From the NCBI GenBank assembly GCA_019637395.1, contig JAHBVR010000004.1:1-64000 (forward strand): a DNA stretch of 64,000 nt. The letters are read 5' to 3'. Origin of the DNA: Vulcanimicrobiota bacterium. Lineage in GTDB: Bacteria > Vulcanimicrobiota > Xenobia > Xenobiales > JADMJV01. The notes under the pieces were generated by a model. That model did not search any database. It saw only the letters and a list, made by a program, of their open reading frames with translations, and was not told where the DNA came from. Made by a program: the position numbers and the translations under genes. This document shows positions 42,219 to 54,109 of the stretch, one piece after another. Numbering within the stretch: position 1 is the first letter of the stretch; every line of letters begins with the position of its first letter.

Positions 42219-43518
42219 TGACGCTTTCCACCTCGACCTGATAGGTGTTGCGAATGTCGGCCGAGGCGTCGGCCTTCGCTCCCTGGGCGGTGACTTCGAT
42301 GCGCAGCTCGTGTTTGCCGGGCTTGTCCGCGGACCAGCGCAAGTCCAGAGCCGCTTCCGCCCCGGGTTGGAGCGGCTGGTCCAGACGAGCGCTCCACACC
42401 TTGCTGCCGTCCACCCAAAGCACAGCTCGAACCGAATCGCATGGTAAGGTGCCCAGGTTCTGAAAAGCCGTGTTGATGACCCATTCTTTTTCCAACCGGC
42501 TCCTTTTCGGCACGTTGGCTCGAAAAGCACCGAATTTGTAGCCCGGCCGGCCGGATACCTCCACAATTTTGGGCGGGCTGGTGACACCCTGACAACTGAC
42601 GGTCAGTCGCTGTTCCCCAGCCTGGGTGGGAACCCAGGTCAAGGTCAATTCCGCCTCGCCCCCGGGGGGCAGGGACTGAAAGAATTTTTTCTCGGCTTCC
42701 ACTTTGTCGTTCACTTTCAGTACCACAGGGAGCTTGAGCAGCTCCACGTCGCTGGTATTGGTGAGCGCGAAAAGGACTCGCACCGGGCTGCCTACCACCG
42801 CGTTCTCTGGCTCGATGGACAGGCCGCGCGCGCTCACGTCGGCTTTGCTGGCGTGGGCCTGCCATTCCAATTGATACTGGTTGTTGCTGGTGTCGGCGTC
42901 TTCCAATTCGCCGGTGGGGTCGACCCAGCAGCTCAGCCTGTGCTTGCCCCCTTCCACGGGTCGTTTGTCCTGATAGATGAATTGGTAGCTGTCGCCCGCC
43001 TGCACCGCCTCCAGTACCTTTTTCTGGGCAATGGCTTTGCCGTCCCAAAACAGTTGATAGGGAACCGAAGGAGCCGGGGCGGTTCCTTTGTTGACTACCG
43101 TTACTGTCCAGCGCAGGCCCTCGCTGCTTTGTTCAACCGCGATATCGGCCGGGGACAAATCGGGGACGCGGTAGGGTTGGAGTTGCATGGTCAGGACCTG
43201 CTCCGGACTGCGCTCTTGGAGTTCGGCCGCCAGGTCGGCCGGCAGCGAGCAACTGCCCTCGAGCAGGACCTCTCCCTGAGCGGGTAGATCGGCTGTGGAA
43301 AAGACCTGGCCGATTTTCTTCCCCTGCAAGTAAATCGAGCAGAGCACTCCCCGGCTGATTTCTTTGGAGCGATTGACAGCCCGCACCGAATAGCCGATCT
43401 GACCACCGGGCTTGAGTTCCCCGTGCCAGTGGGGAGAAGCTGCGTCCAGGCGGGGGCGGGCCGGGACCGTGGCGGTCAGGGCCAACAGGCTAAGAAGAGT
43501 CGTCAATGTCTTGCGCAT
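42211..43518 (-). CDS. Secreted CARDB-repeat protein
   Basis: 435 residues with signal peptide MRKTLTTLLSLLALTATVPA. Three to four Ig-like CARDB domains follow (for example GLRWTVTVVNKGTAPAP, VDPTGELEDADTSNNQYQLEW, VVLKVNDKVEAEKKFF, NTAFQNLGTLPCDSVRAVLW). CARDB domains are adhesion-related extracellular modules. No anchor is visible. The stop overlaps the HAD start by GTGA-type coupling, an odd pairing of a secreted and a cytoplasmic protein. Confidence 0.85.
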   Translation of the reverse strand: MRKTLTTLLSLLALTATVPARPRLDAASPHWHGELKPGGQIGYSVRAVNRSKEISRGVLCSIYLQGKKIGQVFSTADLPAQGEVLLEGSCSLPADLAAELQERSPEQVLTMQLQPYRVPDLSPADIAVEQSSEGLRWTVTVVNKGTAPAPSVPYQLFWDGKAIAQKKVLEAVQAGDSYQFIYQDKRPVEGGKHRLSCWVDPTGELEDADTSNNQYQLEWQAHASKADVSARGLSIEPENAVVGSPVRVLFALTNTSDVELLKLPVVLKVNDKVEAEKKFFQSLPPGGEAELTLTWVPTQAGEQRLTVSCQGVTSPPKIVEVSGRPGYKFGAFRANVPKRSRLEKEWVINTAFQNLGTLPCDSVRAVLWVDGSKVWSARLDQPLQPGAEAALDLRWSADKPGKHELRIEVTAQGAKADASADIRNTYQVEVESVSE

Positions 43519-43624
43519 GGCCGGCGGTTCGCTTCCGGTAGCCCGGTCCCTTGCCCGCTAGGCTAAACAGAGTATGTGAAATACACTACAGTCATTCCAA
43601 AATTCATTTGGTATTCTAACCAGC

Positions 43625-43846
43625 ATGGATACCGAGTCATCCGGCGTGCTGAGCGCCCCCATCAGTCGTGACCCCGGCCGAGCCCACTGGGTTTTTTGGG
43701 AACTCGGCCTTCTCGCCACTCTGGCCGCGATTATCGCGACCCCGGCCGAAACCAATCAGCAAGCTGTTTTAGCGGTCTTGTCCCTGCTCTTCTTACTGGG
43801 ACTTTCCAATCAGGGAAGTGAAAAACCGCCGGCCCCCAAAGGCTAA
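43625..43846 (+). CDS. Small membrane protein
   Basis: 73 residues with two hydrophobic segments (WVFWELGLLATLAAIIATPA and QAVLAVLSLLFLLGLS) and a polar Pro-rich tail. No family recognised. It is flanked by an AT-rich upstream region and a strong terminator, so it is probably a single-gene transcription unit. Confidence 0.6.
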   Translation: MDTESSGVLSAPISRDPGRAHWVFWELGLLATLAAIIATPAETNQQAVLAVLSLLFLLGLSNQGSEKPPAPKG

Positions 43847-43850
43847 AAGC

Positions 43851-43889
43851 AAAAGAGGGCGATGCGCCGAGCGCATCACCCTCTTTTAT
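43851..43889. terminator. Bidirectional intrinsic terminator
   Basis: A 17-bp stem (AAAAGAGGGCGATGCGC against GCGCATCACCCTCTTTT) with one mismatch and a CGA loop, bordered by A-rich and T-rich runs, between the convergent small membrane protein and zinc-ribbon genes. Confidence 0.9.
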
Positions 43890-43898
43890 TGAACCGAG

Positions 43899-44435
43899 CT
43901 ACTCGGCCGCGGAGTTGGCTCCAGCTTCCTCGCCCTCGGGGGGCGCGAAAACTTTCTCCAGGTCTACTCCTTTTTCCACGGCCACAGAAGCCAGGGTTTG
44001 CGTCAGCACGGCCATGCCTTCGCTGCCCATCTGCACCTGGGTTTGCGCTTCGTTGAGGGCGGTCCAGGTTTCATCGCCCCAGTTGCCCGCCGGGTCGAGT
44101 TGATCGACCAGACCCCGCAGGTTTTCAAAGGCTTCCCGAATCGGCATCATAAAGCCGCCCAGAGTTCCCTGTTGCACATCGTCCCAGTCCAGAGTCATCA
44201 GACCCTGGCCGCATTCATCCATGAAGTGGACCAGGGTTTCCAAGGCTCCACTCGCCCGCTCCAGACGCTTTTCCGCTTCTTCGGGTGAAATGGTTCCTTC
44301 GGCCAATCCGACTTCCAGGACTTTCAACTGGGGCAGATAGCCACGGCCATCCGCAACGTAACCGACATAGGAGCCGCAATCCGCGCAGGCAGGCCCGAGG
44401 CTTTGTTCGTCGTGACCACAGTGAAGACAAAGCAC
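43899..44435 (-). CDS. Zinc-ribbon protein partnered with the self-cleaving-domain gene
   Basis: 178 residues. The N-terminus has two CxxC pairs (CLHCGHD and CADCGSY), a zinc ribbon; residues 30-160 are helical and acidic. No family recognised. It starts 4 bp after the stop of the DUF1521-like gene and is the second gene of that pair, so a function connected with it is likely. The terminator at 43851-43889 follows. Confidence 0.75.
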   Translation of the reverse strand: MLCLHCGHDEQSLGPACADCGSYVGYVADGRGYLPQLKVLEVGLAEGTISPEEAEKRLERASGALETLVHFMDECGQGLMTLDWDDVQQGTLGGFMMPIREAFENLRGLVDQLDPAGNWGDETWTALNEAQTQVQMGSEGMAVLTQTLASVAVEKGVDLEKVFAPPEGEEAGANSAAE

Positions 44436-44439
44436 CGGA

Positions 44440-45564
44440 TTAGAAGCCGAAGCCGCCCATTCCGGGGAAGCCGCCGCCTACTCCAGGGAAACCGCCCCCG
44501 AAGCCGCCGCCCATGAACTTGTCAGCCGTGCCCAGGTTCTGGAATCGGCCGGTGCCGTCGTCTTTCATTACCGAGGTCTGCGCCGGATCATAGCCGCCGT
44601 TGGCCTGGAAATTGGGGCGGCCGCCGGGCAGAATGATTTGCACTTTTTGAACTACGCCCTTGGGATTGTCGGCGCCCATCATCACCTGGGTACCGTCGTT
44701 GAGGGTGAAAATGGCGTTCTTTTTGTCGAAGTCGCTCTTGGAGCCGTTGGGGTGGTCGATGTGCGGGTCACCCCAGACGCGCCATTCCTTGGGTTTGCCG
44801 TTTTGTCCGGCCTGGTGGCAGCCGCAGCCACCGGCCAGGCCACCGCCCATGTTGCTGGAGATGGCGATGGCGGCGTTGAAACCCGGCCCTGAGAAGGCGG
44901 CCGCCTGATTAAACTGGCCGTTCTGAGCGCCGAATCCACGCCCGGCGCCGTTTACGCCCTGGGCATTGCCACCCGGTTCCTTGACCTTGACTTCATCGCC
45001 CTGCCAGTTAATGGTGGCACCGCCCGGAGTCGTAAAGCTTTGGCCTTTGGTCAGTTCGATAGTGCCGCCTTGCTGGCCGCCGGGACCCATCGGGCCCATT
45101 GGACCCATCGCGCCGGGCCCGCCCATTCCTGGGAAGCCGCCGGGGAAACCGCCAGGTCCGCCGGGAAAACCTCCGGGTCCACCGGGAAAGCCGCCCGGTC
45201 CGCCGGGAAAGCCGCCCGGTCCGCCGGGGAAGCCGCCGCCGTTGAAACCGGCCCCGCGCTGACCCTGGGCCGCCAGGGCTCCCATCATGCGTCCGAGAGC
45301 GAACATAGCGCCCTGCAGTTGCTGGGGATTGGCGCCACCAAAGCCGCCCAGGCCCATCATCGGGTTGCCCAGGCCGCCGCCCAGACCGCCCAGCGGGCCG
45401 CCGAAGTTTTCAAAGGCTCCCGGCGAGGCGGAAAAGCCGTCAAATCCACGTCCTCCGAAGAGAGATTGACCCGGGCCGAAGGCGGGGAAACCGCCGCCCA
45501 GAAAGGGAGAGCCGAAGCTGGTGTTGAGTCCGAAACTTGCGCTAAAGTTGCCGCTAATTGCCAC
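44440..45564 (-). CDS. Gly-rich protein with DUF1521-like (metal-induced self-cleaving) domain
   Basis: 374 residues from GTG 45564 with GGAGG 9 bp upstream. Residues about 20-75 are Gly/Phe-rich; 110-165 are Gly-Phe-Pro-Gly-Gly-Pro heptads grading into GPM triplets. Residues 168-345 resemble DUF1521 (MIIA): WGDPHID at 264-270, then SDFDKKNAIFTLNDGTQVMM. In the rhizobial effector NopE1 such domains cleave at GD/PH(V)D on calcium binding, so cleavage between Asp266 and Pro267 is predicted. No signal peptide is evident, so a non-Sec export route or a cell-associated role is possible. A GCGCH motif precedes the domain. A VWD-type domain is the alternative. Confidence 0.8.
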   Translation of the reverse strand: MAISGNFSASFGLNTSFGSPFLGGGFPAFGPGQSLFGGRGFDGFSASPGAFENFGGPLGGLGGGLGNPMMGLGGFGGANPQQLQGAMFALGRMMGALAAQGQRGAGFNGGGFPGGPGGFPGGPGGFPGGPGGFPGGPGGFPGGFPGMGGPGAMGPMGPMGPGGQQGGTIELTKGQSFTTPGGATINWQGDEVKVKEPGGNAQGVNGAGRGFGAQNGQFNQAAAFSGPGFNAAIAISSNMGGGLAGGCGCHQAGQNGKPKEWRVWGDPHIDHPNGSKSDFDKKNAIFTLNDGTQVMMGADNPKGVVQKVQIILPGGRPNFQANGGYDPAQTSVMKDDGTGRFQNLGTADKFMGGGFGGGFPGVGGGFPGMGGFGF

Positions 45565-45807
45565 TGTATCTGCCTCCAGGACCTCTTGACGAGGTGATTT
45601 GTTTCAAGTCTACCAATTCACAAGGCCCGTTCGGCGGCCCAGGACCTTAAATTTCTGCAAACTCTGTTTCCAACCTGTAAACTGCGTTGCCAAAGTGTTT
45701 CAATAATGTCCTTTTTATTTTATTTGTTTCAAGATATTGAAATGATTAAAGCGTGTCGAGCCGGCGGGGTGCCCAGGCAGCACCCGCCGACTGGCGCGCA
45801 TATTAGA
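45565..45807. promoter_or_regulatory. AT-rich intergenic region upstream of the Gly-rich gene
   Basis: 243 bp without a gene. Bases about 45640-45750 are markedly AT-rich (runs such as TTTTTATTTTATTTG) in an otherwise GC-rich window, a likely promoter region for the minus-strand Gly-rich gene. No precise -35/-10 pair is assigned. Confidence 0.4.
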
Positions 45808-46005
45808 TCATTTCTTGCTCTGGGCGTGTCGCCGAAAGAGTTCCTTATGCTGGGTAACCAGCCGTTCAATGGCTCGCAAGCCGGGGTCCAGGCTACGCGG
45901 CGCCTCAATTACCGGCTTGGGGGTTTCCGGAGCGGCCGCTGAAAGCCATTGCTCCAGGAAATCCAGGGCCTGATCTTCGTCTTTTGTAGAATCACTGGTG
46001 CTCAC
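45808..46005 (-). CDS. Small acidic-helical protein
   Basis: 65 residues from GTG 46005 (MSTSDSTKDEDQ), which has GAAGG 8 bp upstream; a GTG three codons earlier has no such site. It is helical with DEDQALDFLEQWLSAA and a basic C-terminus. No family recognised. Codon pattern looks coding; confidence is limited by its size. Confidence 0.5.
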   Translation of the reverse strand: MSTSDSTKDEDQALDFLEQWLSAAAPETPKPVIEAPRSLDPGLRAIERLVTQHKELFRRHAQSKK

Positions 46006-46079
46006 GCACGCCACCTTCTCGCCCCCAGCGGATTTATGCGTTCAAAATACAAGGGCGGTCTGAAAAGAAGCTAAAGCGC

Positions 46080-46958
46080 TCAATGTTCGTCGTCGGTAGG
46101 ACTGATGGAGGCAGGGAGGCGGTAAGGGGAGAGGGTTTCGATTTTGGCGGAGGCGCGGAGTTCTTCAACGAAATCGCCGCGGCGGGCGGCGGTGAGGCGT
46201 TCCTCGATTTGGGGACGGAGTTCGTCCAGACCCGTCTTGCTCGAGACCACGCGGAAGATGTGGATGCCGTCCTCGCTCTCGATTGGCTCGCTGATCTGGC
46301 CCGGTTTCATGGTGAAGAGAGCTTCCGCCAGTTCGGGCATCAGTTCGCCCCGATGCACTTCACCCAGCAGGCCGCCTTGCGATTTGGTTCGCGTGTCGAG
46401 GCTGTATTTCTTGGCCAGTGCGGCGAAATCAGCACCGGCTTTCGTAGCTTCGGCGTGTACCTTGTCGGCTTCCGCTTTGTCGAGCAGCAAGATTTGCTGC
46501 ACTCTGACACTTTCTAATTCGCTGCGGTGTTGCTTGAAGAACTGATTTTCTTCTTCCAGAGTCAATTGGCTCTTTACCAGCGCGTCGAGCGGCCCCATGG
46601 TCGTCAGGTTGCGGCGCAGATCGGCTTCCTCCAACTGCCCGCTCTTGAGCATGGCCTGGACCTCGGGCTGGGCCTTCATTTCTTTCAGGCGCTTGTCGAT
46701 CAAGGCGGTATCGCTCTTGATGTTGCGCCTGACGGCTTCCTGCATGATCAGGCGCTGGTGGACCAGGTCGCGCAAGACGTCGGGGCCGAAACGTTTGAGC
46801 AGCTCGCTGCGCAACTCGGCGGCGGGAATAGCTTCCCCGTTGACCCGAGCGGCCACCTCGCGGTCGGTGCGCATTCTTTGCGCGCAGAACCCGTAGCCGA
46901 GAGCGAAACTGCAGGCGGCCACGGCCGTCAGCCGCAACAAACGATGACCGGTAGACAT
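46080..46958 (-). CDS. SurA/PpiC-type peptidyl-prolyl isomerase
   Basis: 292 residues from ATG 46958. A hydrophobic N-terminus (LTAVAACSFALGYGFC) acts as signal or anchor. Residues about 35-140 form the SurA-N-like helical domain (VNGEAIPAAELRSELLKRFG, DLVHQRLIMQEAVRR). The parvulin PpiC domain is at about 150-250 (SVRVQQILL, DFAALAKKYSLD, GGLLGEVHRGELMPEL, MKPGQISEPIESEDGIHIFRV split). It should fold secreted or outer-membrane proteins in the periplasm. Standing next to many secreted-protein genes. Confidence 0.9.
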   Translation of the reverse strand: MSTGHRLLRLTAVAACSFALGYGFCAQRMRTDREVAARVNGEAIPAAELRSELLKRFGPDVLRDLVHQRLIMQEAVRRNIKSDTALIDKRLKEMKAQPEVQAMLKSGQLEEADLRRNLTTMGPLDALVKSQLTLEEENQFFKQHRSELESVRVQQILLLDKAEADKVHAEATKAGADFAALAKKYSLDTRTKSQGGLLGEVHRGELMPELAEALFTMKPGQISEPIESEDGIHIFRVVSSKTGLDELRPQIEERLTAARRGDFVEELRASAKIETLSPYRLPASISPTDDEH

Positions 46959-47081
46959 GGCCGTGGCTTCTGAGCATAGCCCATTTGCCCCTGCGAGTAG
47001 GGAAGGCGCCGCAGGGGTAGAGGTTGAACGGGGGGGACCTAGGTGGGGCTTCCCCTCCTGGAACCTTGAACTGGGGGTCCG

Positions 47082-48215
47082 ATGCAAAGCACCATTGGGC
47101 AGGCCTATCGGGCTGTGGTGATCTATTTAGACCGTTTGCTCGACCGCCTGGTCGTCTTTCGACCTTCTCACCGCAGCGCTCCCTTCTGGAAGATGGCCAT
47201 CGCCGGGCTGCTGGTTCTGGCCTTTCTGGTGCGCAGCCTTTACGGCCACGTCCTCTCGGTGGATGTCTTTCTGCTGCCGGTCTTGTTGGCGGCCGCTCTC
47301 TTCCGCAACCGCGGCCTGCTGGTCATCCCCCTGGCGGCGGCCGCTTATTGTTTGGGCGGCCTGTTTTGCAACGGCATCGACAACCGGCACATTTTCCTCA
47401 ACACTCTGGGCCAGGTGGTGGAATGGGTACTGCTTTGCGGTTTCGGACTGGTTACGCTGGACCGTTACGGCACCATCAAACGGCTCCAGGCGCGTCTGGC
47501 CGGCGACCTGGAACTGGCCCGGCGCCTGCAACTGGCGCTCATGCAGAACCGCTTCGAACTGGGCAAGGTGGCCTTGCGCGGCAAGGTCAACCAGACCCTG
47601 GAGGTGGGCGGGGATTTCTACTATTTCCGGCCTTTCGGCCAGAAATACGTGGTTTTCTGCCTGGGCGACGTGATGGGCAAAGGCATCTCGGCCTCGCTGC
47701 TCATGGCCCTGGTCATGGGCTTCATGTTCGAGTGGGGCAAGAAGAGCCCCTCGCCTTCCTTCGTGCTGCGCAAGCTCAACCAGCGTTTGATCCAGTGGAA
47801 TCAACAACAATCGACTTTCGTTACCATGTTCTACGCGGTCTACGATGAGGAAGAAGAGCGCCTCTACTTTGCCAACGCCGGTCATCCGGCTGGGCTACTG
47901 TTGCGCGCCGACGGTCGAGTAGAACCGCTGGAGGGCACCGGGATTCCTTTGGGAGTGCTGGAGGAAAGCGAATGGGGGGAGAAGCAAACTCCCATCGCCG
48001 GAGGCGAGCGCCTGTTGATGTATAGTGACGGAGTACTCGAGGCACGCGACCCTCATGGTGAGGACTATGGGATGGAACGCCTCACCGCCAGCTTGCAGGC
48101 CACCCGCAAACTTCCCCTGGAAGAAGCCCTGGCCCAAATCGAATCAGACGTGCGCCGTTTCTGCCAGGGTCGCCTGGGTGACGACCTGGCCATCCTGGTC
48201 ATGGAAAGGACCTGA
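47082..48215 (+). CDS. Membrane SpoIIE/RsbU-type PP2C phosphatase
   Basis: 377 residues. The N-terminal ~135 residues hold four or five membrane helices (WKMAIAGLLVLAFLVRSLY, FLLPVLLAAALFR, VVEWVLLCGFGLVTL). The cytoplasmic PP2C domain follows with the metal-binding Asp motifs VGGDFYYF, CLGDVMGKGISA, YSDGVLEA and GDDLAILV. These phosphatases usually act on anti-sigma-factor antagonists. The next gene starts 3 bp after its stop. Confidence 0.92.
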   Translation: MQSTIGQAYRAVVIYLDRLLDRLVVFRPSHRSAPFWKMAIAGLLVLAFLVRSLYGHVLSVDVFLLPVLLAAALFRNRGLLVIPLAAAAYCLGGLFCNGIDNRHIFLNTLGQVVEWVLLCGFGLVTLDRYGTIKRLQARLAGDLELARRLQLALMQNRFELGKVALRGKVNQTLEVGGDFYYFRPFGQKYVVFCLGDVMGKGISASLLMALVMGFMFEWGKKSPSPSFVLRKLNQRLIQWNQQQSTFVTMFYAVYDEEEERLYFANAGHPAGLLLRADGRVEPLEGTGIPLGVLEESEWGEKQTPIAGGERLLMYSDGVLEARDPHGEDYGMERLTASLQATRKLPLEEALAQIESDVRRFCQGRLGDDLAILVMERT

Positions 48216-48218
48216 TCT

Positions 48219-48665
48219 ATGTCGCTCTCATTCCAGGTGCAACAAGACTATGGAGTGGCCGCCGAGGCCGTGCTCAACTGCGATCTACCGCGCTATCTGG
48301 CGGTCCTGCTGCGAGTGGCGGGCATTCATGAAGTCTCGGTCAGCGAGCGCAACGCGGCCGCGGCCACGGCTTATGCTCTGGCCGAGGAAGCGGTGCGCCA
48401 GCAAGCCTTTGCTCACTGCGACGCGGAAGCACCGGACTGGCCCGGCCTGCTGGTCCCGCTGCGCGCTCCCCAGGTAGCTGCCTGCCTGTTTCGGGATGCC
48501 TGCAAAGTCAGTTGGGCCGATGGAGAAATCGACCCGATCGAGCTGGAGGTTTTAATGCAGATCGCGGCCGAACTACAACTGCCGGATTGGCAGCGCGACC
48601 GTTTGCTCGAGGGAGTGGCCGAACAGGAGCGTGCTCGCCTGAGGATTTTAAGCCTCTTCAGTTGA
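48219..48665 (+). CDS. TerB-like protein following the phosphatase
   Basis: 148 residues, no signal peptide. The C-terminal ~60 residues match the TerB/TerB-like helical pattern (ACKVSWADGEIDPIELEVLM, LQLPDWQRDRLLEG) with acidic residues that bind metal in tellurite-resistance TerB proteins. It is co-transcribed with the SpoIIE phosphatase. The end overlaps the convergent DUF2167 gene by 18 bp. Confidence 0.7.
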   Translation: MSLSFQVQQDYGVAAEAVLNCDLPRYLAVLLRVAGIHEVSVSERNAAAATAYALAEEAVRQQAFAHCDAEAPDWPGLLVPLRAPQVAACLFRDACKVSWADGEIDPIELEVLMQIAAELQLPDWQRDRLLEGVAEQERARLRILSLFS

Positions 48666-49526
48666 CTTTTTCTTGCCGGCGATCATGTTCTTCAGGGCGA
48701 GGAAAGGCAGCGCCAGCAAAGCCAGAGCTTTGGCGCCCAGGGCTTTGACAAAGAGCAGCAGCGGCTTGGCCATGACGTAGAGGAAGGCGATCAGACCGGT
48801 TTTCTTGGCCAGCAGTGTGCCGCCGGCGATCAAAGCCACCAATCCGCCGGCGGAAATCTTGTCCCCCTGCTGGTAGTCTTCATAACGCTCGCCTGGATTG
48901 AAGGCAACCTTGGCGGTTAGCTCCTGCGCTTTGGGACGGCAGGCGGGCAGGTCCGCGTTGTCACAGATCAGGTTGATCGAGAGAACCCCCTTGCGGGTGA
49001 GCACGCGGGTGTTGTAGTTGACGAACTGCTCGCCTTTATCGTCCTTAGCCTGCAGGCTCCAGGTCACCACATGGGTCTTCGCGTCGTATTTCGGTTCCTG
49101 TTCCCAACCGGTTACGTGGAAGGCCTCCAGGCCTTTGGCTTTGCGATCCTCATTGCGGGCTTCGGTGCCCTCCTGATAGCTTTCCAAGATCGCTTTGGGA
49201 TCGATTTTGCCCGCGTCCTTATCTTCGACGTAGCCGGTCTTTTCATAGCGCAAGAGCACCGCGAAATTTCCCTCTTTGCCGGCGGGAACGACCAGCCCGA
49301 TAGCGTCCTCGGGACTGCTGCCGCCGCGCTCCATCTGTTCCTTGGTCTTGGCTTCGCCAAAATAGACATAACCTGCTGGTAGATTCAGTGTGCCCAGATT
49401 GCTTGCCAGACTGATCTTGGCTGGTCCGGTCGAATCCGGTTTCTCGTCGGCTCTGGCCGGGGCTCCTCCCAAGAGCAAGCATCCCACCAGGCAGGCAACC
49501 AGTTTTCCAGACCACTTACTGAGCAT
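48648..49526 (-). CDS. DUF2167 membrane-anchored protein
   Basis: 292 residues from ATG 49526 with GGAGG 9 bp upstream; a longer in-frame start lacks a site. Signal peptide KLVACLVGCLLLGGAPARA. The body matches DUF2167 in order: LPAGYVYFGEAKTKEQME, IGLVVPAGKEGNFAVLLRYE, TGYVEDKDAGKIDP, ILESYQEGTEARNEDRKAKG, HVVTWSLQAKD and TRVLTRKGVLSINL. A C-terminal hydrophobic region follows (GGLVALIAGGTLLAKKTGLI, ALALLALPFLALKN), so it is membrane-bound with the main domain outside. Function unknown. Confidence 0.9.
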   Translation of the reverse strand: MLSKWSGKLVACLVGCLLLGGAPARADEKPDSTGPAKISLASNLGTLNLPAGYVYFGEAKTKEQMERGGSSPEDAIGLVVPAGKEGNFAVLLRYEKTGYVEDKDAGKIDPKAILESYQEGTEARNEDRKAKGLEAFHVTGWEQEPKYDAKTHVVTWSLQAKDDKGEQFVNYNTRVLTRKGVLSINLICDNADLPACRPKAQELTAKVAFNPGERYEDYQQGDKISAGGLVALIAGGTLLAKKTGLIAFLYVMAKPLLLFVKALGAKALALLALPFLALKNMIAGKKKSTEEA

Positions 49527-49602
49527 TTCTTCCAACCTCCTACGGTCGGCGTTATTTCTCGTACGGCAGGCTGGCAACCTCTGAAGGCGAAAAAGCGGCT
49601 TT

Positions 49603-52775
<3,173 letters not shown>

Positions 52776-52785
52776 TCAGGCCGCC

Positions 52786-53538
52786 TCAGCGCAATTCCAC
52801 CAGGCCTGTCCAGGTATTGTTTTGGGAATTCGTCTCGCGCACGCGTCCCTCGGGATCGATGGTCATCTCGAGCTGCGCCTTGTCCCCCGGCTTCAACCCC
52901 AACCGTCCGATGCTCAAACCGCCGGTGGTGCGACTCTGTCCCGCCGGGGGCACTCGATAGCGGTAGTAGTAATTCCCGCCGAACTTGCGCTGGCCGCAAC
53001 GGCTCGAGATCAAGAAATCCGCGCCCGTTCGTCCTCGCCCCCGGTTGGCGTAAACCACCTTCAGGTAACTTGGCCCATCATAAAAAACCCGCTCGATCAC
53101 CAGGTCGGGAAGATCCGGATGCTCTTCGTTATAGGGCCCGCTATCATTGTGCATCACCCCCGACGAGCGCTCCAACTGTTCGTAAAAGGTCTTGTTGCTC
53201 GAGCGCGCCTGGCCGTCGGCCTGAATCTCCACCTGCAGCATCTGCGAACTCCAGTCCGCCGGCACCCCCAGACTCCGCAGCGGAATGGGAGGGCTGCTGG
53301 TCACCTCAAACACCCTCTTCGGCGCCGGCACGTTGACCTGCACCGGGCCCTCCCGCGCGCCTTGGCGCGCAACCAGCAAGCGAACCGAGCCCTTGCCTGA
53401 CCCCGGCCCCTGGTTCTGCAAGTGGACCGTGACCGTCTTATCGGTCCGGCTCAAGTGCGTCACGATCACATCGGGCAGCTCCAGAGGAGCCGCCAACCCC
53501 ACCGTCAAAACCCCGGCACTCACCACCCAGGCGCGCAT
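52786..53538 (-). CDS. Secreted CARDB-like protein
   Basis: 250 residues from ATG 53538. Signal peptide MRAWVVSAGVLTVGLAA, then two Ig-like CARDB-type domains: LPDVIVTHLSRTDKTVTVHL with LQNQGPGSGKGSVRLLV, and LPDLVIERVFYDGPSYLKVVY with GRVRETNSQNNTW. Similar in type to the larger CARDB protein at 42211-43518. Extracellular, function unknown. Confidence 0.8.
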   Translation of the reverse strand: MRAWVVSAGVLTVGLAAPLELPDVIVTHLSRTDKTVTVHLQNQGPGSGKGSVRLLVARQGAREGPVQVNVPAPKRVFEVTSSPPIPLRSLGVPADWSSQMLQVEIQADGQARSSNKTFYEQLERSSGVMHNDSGPYNEEHPDLPDLVIERVFYDGPSYLKVVYANRGRGRTGADFLISSRCGQRKFGGNYYYRYRVPPAGQSRTTGGLSIGRLGLKPGDKAQLEMTIDPEGRVRETNSQNNTWTGLVELR

Positions 53539-53748
53539 CGTCAAAACTTTTGCCGGGCTCGCAAATGATTCCTCCGCCTTCCACAAGAAAGACGATCATT
53601 GCGTAAGCTGACGGCTAGCAGCCCTGACCCGGCTCTGATTCATCTGAGAAATTAACAACCTGGCAATCTTTTGCCTCCTCAGACGACCTATTGATGACCA
53701 CCCTCGGCTAAGCTGATCTCAGATACCCGAGCAAGGAGACAGCAGCAG

Positions 53749-54072
53749 ATGAGCACTCTCGAACTGGACCTTCAGAACCGCCGCCGCACCCGCCGCATCA
53801 ATCGCGCGGTCAGCGTAACCGCGGTCGACCCCTTTCAGCATCGCCGACTGGGCGTTGCCCTTAACGTAAGCCCCAGCGGTGCCCGCCTCGTGCTCACCCA
53901 GCCCTGTCCCGAGGTTTTCATGATGGAATTGGATGCCCATACGAAAGTGATGGCGCGTCCCGTCTGGAAACGTCCCCTGGACCGCTCCATGGTGGTCGGC
54001 GTCCGCTTCGAATTCCGCTGCGACAGCGAGCGCGAGAAGGTCATCCGGTTCCTGCAGCGCCTGGCAGCCTGA
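53749..54072 (+). CDS. Single-domain PilZ protein
   Basis: 107 residues with a GGAGA site 9 bp upstream. RxxxR lies in NRRRTRRINR and NVSPSG gives the (D/N)xSxxG motif, so c-di-GMP binding is likely. Third PilZ protein in the window and similar in size to that at 6332-6655. Single-gene unit, with an AT-richer upstream region at 53640-53730. Confidence 0.85.
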   Translation: MSTLELDLQNRRRTRRINRAVSVTAVDPFQHRRLGVALNVSPSGARLVLTQPCPEVFMMELDAHTKVMARPVWKRPLDRSMVVGVRFEFRCDSEREKVIRFLQRLAA

Positions 54073-54109
54073 ATGAGAGGCGTTCGCTAGATATCCACCA
54101 CCCGGAGCG

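Noticed and set aside
44440-45564. True collagen-like triple-helix protein
   Set aside because: The Gly tract is mainly a GGFPGGP heptad, not a continuous Gly-X-Y triplet; only a short GPM region fits triplets.
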